Below, piece by piece: positions 31,442 to 40,900 of a stretch of 64,000 nucleotides of DNA; position 1 is the first letter of the stretch; each line of letters begins with the position of its first letter. The notes beneath the pieces are model-generated. The model did no database searches and was not told the DNA's origin. It was given only the letters and a program-made list of their open reading frames with translations. Source of the DNA: Flexivirga caeni (lineage in GTDB: Bacteria; Actinomycetota; Actinomycetes; Actinomycetales; Dermatophilaceae); NCBI RefSeq assembly GCF_003724155.1, contig NZ_RJJQ01000008.1, positions 156,479 to 220,478 of the forward strand, in the 5' to 3' direction. Position numbers and translations under genes: made by a program.

Positions 31442-32244
31442 GCCGTCTCCGCCGCGGTCTCCAGATCCGGCACCGTGATGTCGCCGCCTTGAATAACACC
31501 GACCGGACCGTCCACACGCACCGCATCAACCACCAGCACCGTGACGTTGTCGTGCCCGCCGGCATCGAGCGCCTGAGCAACCAAGGTCTCCGCCGCAACC
31601 TGAGGGTCCGGCTCAGCGCGAAGCGTCGCCTCAATCAGAGTGTCCGTCAATTCATCGGTCAGCCCATCGGAACACACCAGCAATCGTTCGCCGCTGGAGG
31701 CGGGAATGAGCCATCTGTCGACACGAGGCGACTGGATGCCGGCGCCAAGCGCGTTGGTGATGACATGTCGATCGCCATACCCGGCGGCGTCTTCCGGAGC
31801 GAGCTCGCCACGATCCAGTAGCTGTTGCAGCCGCGAATGGTCCACACTCACCTGCTCCAGGGCGCTGGGCGACAACAGGTAACTGCGCGAGTCACCCACG
31901 TTGAACACCAGCCAGCAGGGCAGCTCACCGCTGCGGGCCAGCACCGCACCTGCCACCGTCGAGCCGGGCGCGGCAGTTGCCGAGGCGAGCCGAGCGACGG
32001 CAGCTCCCGCCTCACGCACCGCCTCGTCGAGCCGATCGGCCGAGACAAACTCAGACCCGACAAGCTCGACGAAGGCCGCGATCACGGCGCGCGACGCACG
32101 ATCGCCCTGTGCATGCCCTCCCATGCCATCGGCAACGACGAAAACCGGCGGCGCGGCGAGGTAGGCATCCTCGTTGTGTGCGCGGTGGAGGCCACGATCC
32201 GAGGCGGCTCCCCATCGCAGGCGCATTGCCGGGTCCGCAGTCAT
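31438..32244 (-). CDS. PP2C-type Ser/Thr protein phosphatase
   Basis: A 268-aa soluble phosphatase. Metal-binding motifs are present: NEDAYL, VADGMGGHAQGD, CSDGLTDEL and GGHDNVTVLVV. It should reverse phosphorylation by the kinase encoded two genes downstream. There is no membrane segment. It is translationally coupled on both sides by 4-nt overlaps. Confidence 0.92.
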   Translation of the reverse strand: MTADPAMRLRWGAASDRGLHRAHNEDAYLAAPPVFVVADGMGGHAQGDRASRAVIAAFVELVGSEFVSADRLDEAVREAGAAVARLASATAAPGSTVAGAVLARSGELPCWLVFNVGDSRSYLLSPSALEQVSVDHSRLQQLLDRGELAPEDAAGYGDRHVITNALGAGIQSPRVDRWLIPASSGERLLVCSDGLTDELTDTLIEATLRAEPDPQVAAETLVAQALDAGGHDNVTVLVVDAVRVDGPVGVIQGGDITVPDLETAAETA

Positions 32245-33362
32245 GAGAGCACAACCCGCAGCGACCTGTCACCGAACAGAACAGTCTCGTGCGGCGCCAG
32301 GGTGGTGGCTTTCCCGGGTTCGATCTTGCGCACATCCCCGTCGGCGCCGCGAATGAACACACCGTTCGTGGACCGCAAGTCACGCACCCACGCCGCCCGG
32401 TCGGCCATGCCGATCGCGAGATGAGTCTTCGACACCGCATGACCGGCGTTCGGGAGCGCGTGTGTCATCACGTCGCCCACACCACCTGGTGCAGCAGGTT
32501 CGCGGCCGAGCACGACGGGCTTGTAGAGCGCCACGAGGGAGCCGTCGTCCAACTCGATCCTGGGGCCTGCGACCGGCGGGCTGATTGCCGTCGAGGTCGC
32601 CTCCGCTTGTTCCATCGCCACCCCAGAGACGGGACGGTCCATGACAACGGGTCGCTCCAGCGCAGCGGGCTGAGCCCTCGGCGCCGGTTCGTCGACGTCG
32701 TCGCTGCCGGTGCTCCAGGGCGCCGCCTGGATCACCGGGTTTGCCGACACGACCGGTGGGACAAAGGTCTGCGGCTTCGCATCTCGGCGAGTGGGTGCCG
32801 GCGACACAGGTGTCGTGGTTGTCTCTGCGACAAGCCCAGCTGCGGACACCGGCTGGATGTGAGCGGCGGTGCGCACCGGAGCCGCTTCAGACAATGGCTG
32901 GCCGCCCCGTCGACCGAGCCGCTCATCGATCACCAGCAGACCCAGCGCACGGTCCAGGAAGGTCTGGTTCAGTGGTTGCCGGATCAGGATGACCATGACG
33001 ATCAGCCCGATGCCGAGGGTGCAGCTGCTGAGCAACGACTCCAGGATGTACTTCCCAAACGCTCTACCCCCACTGACCGCACCAGTCGTGACACGGACGT
33101 GGGTGAGGCCGCAGACTCGATAGCCGATGGTGCCGCCCTTGGTGAGCACGAGCAGCAGTTGCACGATTCCGATGACGAGGAGCAACACGAGGCTGACCAG
33201 ATAGGCGGCGAGTGCGAAGCGGAGACTTCCCGCCGCGCCGAGCGTCGGCAGCCAGGCGAGCACCGGCAGCGCGAAATCGATGAGCCGGGCGAGGAACCGG
33301 CGGCCGATCGCGGCCGGCTGATAGCCCTCCACGGGGGATCGGCCGAACGTCGCTGCGCTCAT
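32241..33362 (-). CDS. RDD family membrane protein with C-terminal FHA domain
   Basis: A 373-aa protein. Residues ~15-150 form an RDD domain (GRRFLARLIDFALPV, TIGYRVCGLTHVRV) with about three membrane helices. A Pro/Ala-rich linker leads to a C-terminal FHA domain (VLGREPAAPG, VSKTHLAI, STNGVFIRG). It is the fourth FHA or FHA-like protein in this operon. It probably anchors phospho-dependent assembly at the membrane. ATG 33362 overlaps the upstream stop. Confidence 0.87.
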   Translation of the reverse strand: MSAATFGRSPVEGYQPAAIGRRFLARLIDFALPVLAWLPTLGAAGSLRFALAAYLVSLVLLLVIGIVQLLLVLTKGGTIGYRVCGLTHVRVTTGAVSGGRAFGKYILESLLSSCTLGIGLIVMVILIRQPLNQTFLDRALGLLVIDERLGRRGGQPLSEAAPVRTAAHIQPVSAAGLVAETTTTPVSPAPTRRDAKPQTFVPPVVSANPVIQAAPWSTGSDDVDEPAPRAQPAALERPVVMDRPVSGVAMEQAEATSTAISPPVAGPRIELDDGSLVALYKPVVLGREPAAPGGVGDVMTHALPNAGHAVSKTHLAIGMADRAAWVRDLRSTNGVFIRGADGDVRKIEPGKATTLAPHETVLFGDRSLRVVLS

Positions 33363-35656
33363 CGCCGTCCACCTGCAAGCGAACGCAGCGATATATGGGA
33401 GAGAAGCCTGCGCCACGCGGGCACGGACGCCCGCATGCCGCCGAGCGCCTCATCGATCTGCTGCCACATCGCCTCAACCTCCTGGGTGCTCGGTTCGCCC
33501 GAGCCATAGACGGATGCATCGACTCGCTCCGCAACCGCCACGGACCCGGCCGTCGGATGCCGCTGCGCAATCTGCTGGGCGGTCTCCCGTCGCGTGGTGT
33601 TGCGCTGGGTCCTGAAACCCAGGTCACGTGCCCCGTCGACGAACTCGCTCCACCCGTTGCTGACCCGGTCGACCAGCCGGCCACGGTTGCGGCGCCGGGA
33701 CCGGCGCAGCGACTTCCAGCCGATGATCAGCAGGAACGGCGCCGCCACGACTGCGGCCCCAGCAGCCACCCCGCCGATGAGCGCCCAGGGCACCGTGAGG
33801 CCCGCGGCAGCTTTGTGCTTCTTCTGCTTGCCGCTGGACGCCGACTGTGATTGCGGCAACTCGTCCTTGTGATGCACGGGCGCCTGGGGCGGCGGCAGCA
33901 CGTTAGGCTTGGGTCTCGGCTTCGGCGTGGGCGATTCAACCTTCGGTACTCGGGAGTGATTGGGGGTCGGGTCGAAGGGGATCCAGCCGTACTTCGCGAA
34001 ATCGACTTCAACCCAGACGTGCGCCTCCGCCCCGGTCACGGTCAATGGGGCACCCGACGCGGGCCGTGCCGGGTAGAAGCCCATGACCACGCGTGCGGGC
34101 GTCCCCAATTGGCGCGCCATCAGGGCCATCGCGACCGCGTACTGCTCATCGTCACCGATGATCTGGGAACCGGCGAACATCGCGGTGATCCGCTCCGTGG
34201 TGTGGCCCGCACGAGACAGCCCGTCCGACCCGTTGGAGTAGTAGCCGGTGGTCCGCAGCCGCCGAGCAATGTTGACCAGTTGTTCGTATGGCGTGCCAGC
34301 ATTTCCCGCATATGACTGCGCGAGTTTCGCGATGACATCTGGCACCCCGGTCTCCGGCGGCATGGTCGTCGGAGCGAGTACGTCGTTGCGCAGTTCCCCC
34401 GCGGTCGCCTGCTGCGGAACAGTGAGCGTGACGTCATACGCCGCGCCCTTCCCAACGGTGGCCGTCGTCACGGCGGTGCCACTGTCCGGGTTGTAGTACA
34501 GAGAATTCTGCTGCGCCGCTTCGCCGGAACCGGTGAACTTCAGGGCACTGAGGTCGCCGCCGCCGGGCAGCCACGGACCGTCATACCCCATGATCTGCAG
34601 CTTGAGCGCCTGCTCGGTGCCCCGGCCTGGCGTGAAACTGTCGTACTTGTCGCCGATCCGGTAGAAGCCAGCAGCTGCACCCGCAACGCCGTAGACATTG
34701 CCGTCATAGGAGTTCAGCACCGCCAGCTGGATGCGCTCGGACCCGCGCAGTCCGGTCACCCTGAACAGCGGCGTCTTCATCTCATCGCGCTCGAGGTAGC
34801 GGTAGCCGGTCAAGGGGGAGGCATACGCCGACAGGTCGGTGGGCGGTGTGACGCGATCACGCAATACCTGGCGCGGGTGCCCGTGACTGAGCACCGGCGT
34901 CGCGGCAAGCGCTCCCACGGCGGCGAGCGCAAGCGCCGCTGCCGCTGCCGCGCTGCTCAGCACTGAGCTGCCGGACCGTTTCCTATTCCGACCGAATACC
35001 TCGGCGGTCAGGTCGGTGACCGCCTGATGCCGGCGCCACGCGATCCAGGCGAGCGCAGCCAAGGCGAAGACCGCGCCGAGCAGCCCCGCGTGCGGTGCGC
35101 GCCGGGTGCCCCACAGAATGCCCACGATGAGGAATGCGGTCGCCGGCGCAAGTGCCCACACCCAGCGCCGCAGACGCAGCGCGCACGACACCGCAATCAC
35201 GGCAGTGGCCAGCCCGGCCAGGTATGGCGCCACGGCGGGCCCGAGAAACGCGTTCGCCGGCGTGGCGACGGTGAGCAGGTCACGCCACGACTGCACGGAC
35301 AGCAGCGCGAGGCGGTGCAGACTGTCTGCTGTCGGGAGACCGTGGGATCCGGCGCCTGGCAGCGCGGCCGCAGTCCCGAAGGCGAAGTAGCCGATCACAG
35401 TCAGCACGGCGACAGCGACGACCGGCAATTTCCGCCAGGTTCCGATGATCGCCACTGCGGCACCGACCAGGACTCCAGATGCCGCAGCGACATACCCAGG
35501 CCGACCACCGAATGGGGACCCGAAGGTGATGACACCAGTTGCGAACAGCACCGCGAGAGCAAGCAGGTCACCAATTGCCTTGGTTGGCAAGGAGATTCGC
35601 GGACGTGAGGATGACGCCCGCCGTCCGGCACGGCTCGCCTCGACGGCAGCGGTCAT
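33359..35656 (-). CDS. TgpA-like transglutaminase-fold membrane protein lacking the catalytic Cys
   Basis: A 765-aa protein. Residues ~25-260 hold about six membrane helices, followed by an external transglutaminase-like domain, a Pro-rich linker, another helix (near 610) and a cytosolic tail. The family motif G-x-C-x-x-(F/Y)-A reads GDDEQYA here (501-507), so the nucleophile position is Asp503. The His (AEAHVWVEV, ~545) and Asp (FDPTPNH, ~558) remain. It is probably a non-enzymatic binding module. Gene order MoxR-DUF58-TG is classical. ATG 35656 overlaps the DUF58 stop. Confidence 0.88.
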   Translation of the reverse strand: MTAAVEASRAGRRASSSRPRISLPTKAIGDLLALAVLFATGVITFGSPFGGRPGYVAAASGVLVGAAVAIIGTWRKLPVVAVAVLTVIGYFAFGTAAALPGAGSHGLPTADSLHRLALLSVQSWRDLLTVATPANAFLGPAVAPYLAGLATAVIAVSCALRLRRWVWALAPATAFLIVGILWGTRRAPHAGLLGAVFALAALAWIAWRRHQAVTDLTAEVFGRNRKRSGSSVLSSAAAAAALALAAVGALAATPVLSHGHPRQVLRDRVTPPTDLSAYASPLTGYRYLERDEMKTPLFRVTGLRGSERIQLAVLNSYDGNVYGVAGAAAGFYRIGDKYDSFTPGRGTEQALKLQIMGYDGPWLPGGGDLSALKFTGSGEAAQQNSLYYNPDSGTAVTTATVGKGAAYDVTLTVPQQATAGELRNDVLAPTTMPPETGVPDVIAKLAQSYAGNAGTPYEQLVNIARRLRTTGYYSNGSDGLSRAGHTTERITAMFAGSQIIGDDEQYAVAMALMARQLGTPARVVMGFYPARPASGAPLTVTGAEAHVWVEVDFAKYGWIPFDPTPNHSRVPKVESPTPKPRPKPNVLPPPQAPVHHKDELPQSQSASSGKQKKHKAAAGLTVPWALIGGVAAGAAVVAAPFLLIIGWKSLRRSRRRNRGRLVDRVSNGWSEFVDGARDLGFRTQRNTTRRETAQQIAQRHPTAGSVAVAERVDASVYGSGEPSTQEVEAMWQQIDEALGGMRASVPAWRRLLSHISLRSLAGGRR

Positions 35657-36972
35657 CGTAGTGATCCCGCGGCACGCGGCAGGTCGTCGACCTGGGCGAC
35701 GTCGAGGACGGTGAGGTTGCGGACCCGGCGCCGCCGCAACGTCTCCGTGCCTGGCCCGCACCGAACCGCGAAGGCATAGACGTCGAGGGGGAATGCGGCA
35801 TCGACACGCTGCAACTGGCCGGCGGAGACGGCACGCCCGGTGATCAGCGCTCCGATCGACGCACCGGGCACCTGCGATATTGCCTGGGTGACCAGGTCGG
35901 CGTCGGACTGCAGGCTGGCCCGGCCACCGTCGCCCAGCTCCACCCCACACATCTGATCGAGCAATGCCGGACCGGACGGCGAGCGAAGCTGCCCGGCGTG
36001 CGTCACCACGGTCACCGGCCGGTCCTCACGCACCGCTTGCAACGCCACGGAGGCAGCGGCCGAAACCGCAACCTCGAAGTCGGACTCGTCCAGGTAGTCG
36101 GCCGGGTTCGTGGACAGTGCCACCAGCAAGTGCGACCGGCGGGTCTCCTCGAACTGCCGTACGATCAGCCGTCCGACACGAGCGGTCGTTCGCCAGTGAA
36201 TCGCACGCCGGTCATCGCCGGGCACATAGTCGCGCAGTGCGTGGAATGAGACGTCCGAGGACGACAGGTCCTGAGTGGTGACACCTTCGATGTCACGCAG
36301 GAACCCCGACTTGCGCGCGTCGAGGACGACGGTGCGCGGGTGCACGTAAAGCTCGACCGGGTCGGTCCAGCGCTTCTCCTTGCGGAACAGCCCGAAGGGG
36401 TCGCCGCGCACCGACCGGACCGGACCGAGCACGATAATGCCGCGCCGGCGTGCGGGAATGCTGAACAGCTCTTCGTGCTCCTCGTCGCGAGTCAGACCCG
36501 GTGCGGTGAACCTCGCCACCCCGGCACCGACCGGCAGTTCGAACTGCGTCGGCAACAACGAGCGTCCGGTCCGGCTGGTGACGACCACTCGGCCCATCGC
36601 CTGCTCTCCCGGCGTGACCCTGGTGCGCTCCAACTCGATCCTGGCGGTGTATGCCGATCGCCCGAGCGTGCGCACGACCGCCAAGATCAGCACGGTGGCG
36701 AGCACAGCGAAAACGGCCACCAACTCCCGCCACCCCTCCCGCAGCCCGAAAAGCAAGCTGGCGAGTGCCGCAGCGATTGCCAGCCAGCCGAGTGCGGTGA
36801 CCCCACTGGAGCGGGAGGTTATCGATCCACGCAGTGCGACGGCCCGATCGGCTACCGGGCGGAGCCGGGACACCAGCGGAAGGGACCGGAAGCGATCGGG
36901 CGCGCGCGACGATCGCGCGCGTTCGGCCACAGCCGAAGGGAGGGATCGGGCACGGGTGAGGAGAGTTGACAT
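35653..36972 (-). CDS. DUF58 domain protein
   Basis: A 439-aa protein with two membrane helices (about residues 55-105). DUF58 motifs GDPFGLFRKEKRW and LRDYVPGDDRRAIHWRTTARVGRLIVRQFE are present; the C-terminal part has a VWA-like pattern. MoxR, DUF58 and transglutaminase proteins form a widespread trio of unknown but chaperone-like function. ATG 36972 is 7 nt from the moxR stop. Confidence 0.88.
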   Translation of the reverse strand: MSTLLTRARSLPSAVAERARSSRAPDRFRSLPLVSRLRPVADRAVALRGSITSRSSGVTALGWLAIAAALASLLFGLREGWRELVAVFAVLATVLILAVVRTLGRSAYTARIELERTRVTPGEQAMGRVVVTSRTGRSLLPTQFELPVGAGVARFTAPGLTRDEEHEELFSIPARRRGIIVLGPVRSVRGDPFGLFRKEKRWTDPVELYVHPRTVVLDARKSGFLRDIEGVTTQDLSSSDVSFHALRDYVPGDDRRAIHWRTTARVGRLIVRQFEETRRSHLLVALSTNPADYLDESDFEVAVSAAASVALQAVREDRPVTVVTHAGQLRSPSGPALLDQMCGVELGDGGRASLQSDADLVTQAISQVPGASIGALITGRAVSAGQLQRVDAAFPLDVYAFAVRCGPGTETLRRRRVRNLTVLDVAQVDDLPRAAGSLR

Positions 36973-36979
36973 GGACGGC

Positions 36980-37945
36980 TCAGGCTCGTGCCAATGGTGA
37001 CTCGACGACGTCGAGGACGCGGGAAAGCACCCGCGTCCCAGAGGAGCCACCGAACTCGGCATCGGGCGACATGATGATCCGGTGCGTCCACACCGGACCC
37101 GCGAGTTCCTTCACATCGTCGGGCAGCACATAATTTCGCCCGTGCATCGCCGCCCAGACCCGCGCCGCCCGCACCATCGCGATGGCCCCGCGAGTGGACA
37201 CGCCCAGCGTCGTGTCGCTGTCGTCCCGGGTCGCTTCGGCGAGACGTTGCACGTAGTCCAGCACCCCGGTATCCACGTGGTTGTCCCGAACCATGTCGAT
37301 CATCTCGCCGATCGCCTTGGAGGAGATGATCGGGCGCAATTCCTTAGTGCGGTCCGGTCTGCTGGACCCGGCGAGAATCTGCACGGCCGCGTCGCGGTCG
37401 GGGTAGCCCACTGACGTCTTCATCAGGAAGCGGTCCAGTTGTGCCTCTGGCAAGCGGTAAGTGCCTGCCTGCTCAATGGGGTTCTGTGTGGCGATCACCA
37501 TGAACGGCCGATCCGTCGGATAGCGAATACCGTCCACGGTGACCTGCGACTCCTCCATGACCTCCAACAATGCCGACTGAGTTTTGGGCGAAGCCCGGTT
37601 AATCTCATCAGCGAGCACCACCGAAGCGAAGATTGGGCCCTTGTGGAATTCCCATACAGCCTTGGCTTGGTCGTACATCGTGACGCCGGTGATGTCAGTC
37701 GGCAGCAAGTCCGGGGTGAACTGGATACGGCTGTGGCTGCCTTGCACGGTCGCCGCGAGCGCCCTGGCCAGCGCGGTCTTTCCGGTCCCGGGCGCATCCT
37801 CCAGCAGCAGGTGCCCTTCGGCCAGCATGGTGGTCAGCGCCAGTCGGATCACCGGCGCCTTGCCCAGCAGCGCCTCGCCGACATTGTCGGTGAGCTTGCC
37901 GCAGGTTTCCGCAAACCAGGCCGCGTTTTCAGGTGTTACAGGCAT
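36980..37945 (-). CDS. MoxR-family AAA+ ATPase
   Basis: A 321-aa ATPase. Walker A is EDAPGTGKTALAR (near residue 50), Walker B is VVLADEINRASPK, sensor 1 is VIATQNPIEQAGTY, and the arginine-rich LPEAQLDRFL is intact. It likely remodels the DUF58/transglutaminase complex or aids assembly of the wall-spanning protein encoded just upstream. It is separated by 9 nt from that gene. Confidence 0.92.
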   Translation of the reverse strand: MPVTPENAAWFAETCGKLTDNVGEALLGKAPVIRLALTTMLAEGHLLLEDAPGTGKTALARALAATVQGSHSRIQFTPDLLPTDITGVTMYDQAKAVWEFHKGPIFASVVLADEINRASPKTQSALLEVMEESQVTVDGIRYPTDRPFMVIATQNPIEQAGTYRLPEAQLDRFLMKTSVGYPDRDAAVQILAGSSRPDRTKELRPIISSKAIGEMIDMVRDNHVDTGVLDYVQRLAEATRDDSDTTLGVSTRGAIAMVRAARVWAAMHGRNYVLPDDVKELAGPVWTHRIIMSPDAEFGGSSGTRVLSRVLDVVESPLARA

Positions 37946-37954
37946 TAGTCTTCC

Positions 37955-40900
37955 TTAACCGTTGGCCTGGCAGATGCCGGCAATATCTGACGGGGTCATG
38001 CTTCCGAACACCTCGTAGCCGTTGTACTGGCCGTTCCCGTAATGAATTACCTGGCGTCCAGAACCGTCAAGGTTGCCGACCCAACCCCAGTTCTTGGCGC
38101 CGTTGATCGTTGACGTCACCGAACAGGAAATCGGCTCATTCGGGACGCCCGTGACGGTGAAGGTCCAACACGGCAGGCCATACTTTCGTGCTGCTGCGGT
38201 GTAGCAGGCCCCTGAACTGCCGCTGTTGCTAACTTGCGGCCAGCCTGCGGTCGTGGCGCTGGAACAATTCGCGCCCCCTGAACGTGCACCGGTGTATGCG
38301 GTAGCAGACTGGGTCGCGGTGATGCAGATCGTGACCGTCTGTGAATAACCGAAGCCGCCGAAGGTCTGCGACCCGCTCGCCGAAGCCGCGCCGCTGCCAC
38401 CATTGCTGAAGCTGTATGACGTGGGGCTGCCGCCGTCGCTGCCGCCGGACCAGTTGCAGGTCACCGACTGCGAACCGCCCGAGCAGCTGATGCTCGGCGT
38501 CGTCGGCGCGCCATACACCTGGTAGGGGCTGCTCGCGGAGGCCGTGTCACTGGTCGCGCGGTGGATGCCATCGCTTGTCGTCGCGGTCACTTGCACGGTG
38601 GCCGCGGAACCGTTTTGGAAGGCAGCGTTCGTGATCACACCGCCGCCCAGCGGCAGGTTGCCCGACGCACCTCCGGCACTCCATGCGTAGCTCTCCTGCG
38701 ACTGAGTCGCGCCGTTCAGATCACCGGGAGAAAAGCTGATCTTGACGGTATTGCTCGCGCCGGTCGGCACGATCTGCAAGCCCTGCACCGGACCGGGTGC
38801 GGAGAAGACCTGGAGCGTCGTGCTCGCTGCCGTACCGACACCCGCGGCGTTGGTCGCGGTGACCGTGAAGGTGACGTTGCCCTTGGCCGGGCTGGGCGCC
38901 GAGCATTGCAGCACCGCAATGCCGGCACAGTTCGGGATGGCTCCGCTGGGACTCGACACCGTGTAGCGCACGTTCTGTGGCTGGTCGCCATTCGGGTCCG
39001 CAGCCTGCCAGCTCAGGGAGACCGACGGCGCGGTCCCCGCAGCTGCGGGGCTGAAGTCGCCCTGGAGGCCGGTCGGAGCCGCGGGCAGACCCATCGGCAC
39101 GCCGGATCCGGGTGCCGACGGATCGGAGTCACCCTTCTTATTGGTCGCGACGACAGTGAAGCTATAGCGCGTGCCGTTGGTCAGCCCGGTGAAGTCCACG
39201 GACGACACGGACGCGGGGACGGTCTTGCTCTGGCCGGTGTTGATGTTGCGGATCGTGTATTGCGACACCGGTGAGCCCTCGGTGCTGGCCGGGGTCCAGG
39301 AGACCGTCAGGTGCCGATCGGACTTGTCGCCCTCCGGCCCGCTGACCGTCGGCTCGGAAGGCGGGTTCGGCTTCACATCAGGCGTGATCGGGGCGGACGG
39401 GGCGGATGCCGGCGAGGTCCCCACAGCGTTCGCAGCGGTCACCGTGAAGGTGTATGTCGTGGAGTTGGTAAGCCCGGTGATCGTGCACGTGGTCACCAGG
39501 CCACACGCCTGCGACCCGCCGGCCCAGTGGACCGTGAAGCCAGTGATCGGCGAGCCGTTCGCGTTCCCCGGCGTCCAACTGACCGATGCGGTGCGGGACA
39601 CGTGGGTTTCGGCCGACACGCCGACAGGCGCGGCCGGCGTGGCGATCGCAGTCACCACGATCGTCCCGGCTACCACCCGGTTTGCCTGATCGGTGGCGTC
39701 GCCGACGCGATAGGTGATCGTCATCTGACCGTTCGTGGACGGTGTCACATCCACTGTCGTGCCCTGAGCAGTCACCGTGCCGGCCGCGCCCGAGTGTTGC
39801 GGCTGTCCCACCAGCCGCAAGGGCTTGCCGGGGAAGGGGTTGGTCGCATACTGCGTGATGTCGACGTGCGCGGTCGATCCCTTCTTGACGTTGTCCAAGG
39901 TGGCTGTCGTCGTGGTGATCAGCGGTGCATCGCTTCCGGCCACATGCACCGGCAGGGAGCCACCGACCGGTTTGGTGCTTCCGTCCGAGACCGTCAACGG
40001 GATAGATGCGGAGGCACCCACCGCGTTGAGCGGCGCAGCAACCGAGAGGGTGCTGCCGGAAATGGTGGCGCGATAACCCCCCGGCACCGTGCCAACTCCG
40101 AAGTGCAGCGACGGATGACTTCCCGGGTTGGGATCCTGGACCATCGGCGCCAGGTCGATACGGGTGCTCTTCCCCGCCACGACTTGTGTGGTGGTGGGCC
40201 GGAAGATCAGCGGCAGCGCGCTCGTTGCCTTGACGTGCACGGGCAGCGTGAGGGTCGCGCTCAGCGCACTCTTGTCGGTCCGGCTGGTGCCGTCCGACAC
40301 CTGGAACTGCACCCACGTCATACCGAAACTGCCCGCCTTCGAAGTGAACGCGACGGTGTTCGGGCTGGTCAGCTGTGCCGTCGCCGACGGACCCGCGACG
40401 ACGGTCTTCGCGTAGAACACGTGGGGACTGTGCCCTGGCCGGACGCTGACATATTTCGACAGCTGTATGTCGAGGACCTTGCCCGCAACCGCCTGCGCCG
40501 GGAGCACACCAGGGATGAGGGTGGGAGGCTGATCGGTCGAGCCCGGCACGACCACGACAGCGTCGCCGGTCAAGCCGTCGACATCGGTGTCGGTATAGAG
40601 GATCACCTGTCTTTGCGCCTGCACCGGCACCCGCAACACACCCCCGCTGAGCACCTGCACTCCTGGTGCGCTGGTCGTGACCTTCAGGTCTGAAGTGAGA
40701 CCGTCCGGATCTGCGTCGTTGGACAACACCTTGACGTCGACGGTCTTCTTTCCTGCAACTTCTGTCGGTGCGACGTAGTCGTCCTGTGCGATGGGCGCGA
40801 GCAACGGCGCATGCTTGTCCACCTTGATCGTCAGCAGCCCTTGAGCCGTTCCGCCATGGCCGTCGCTGATGCCATAGAAGTAGCGCAGCACCTGGTCTGT

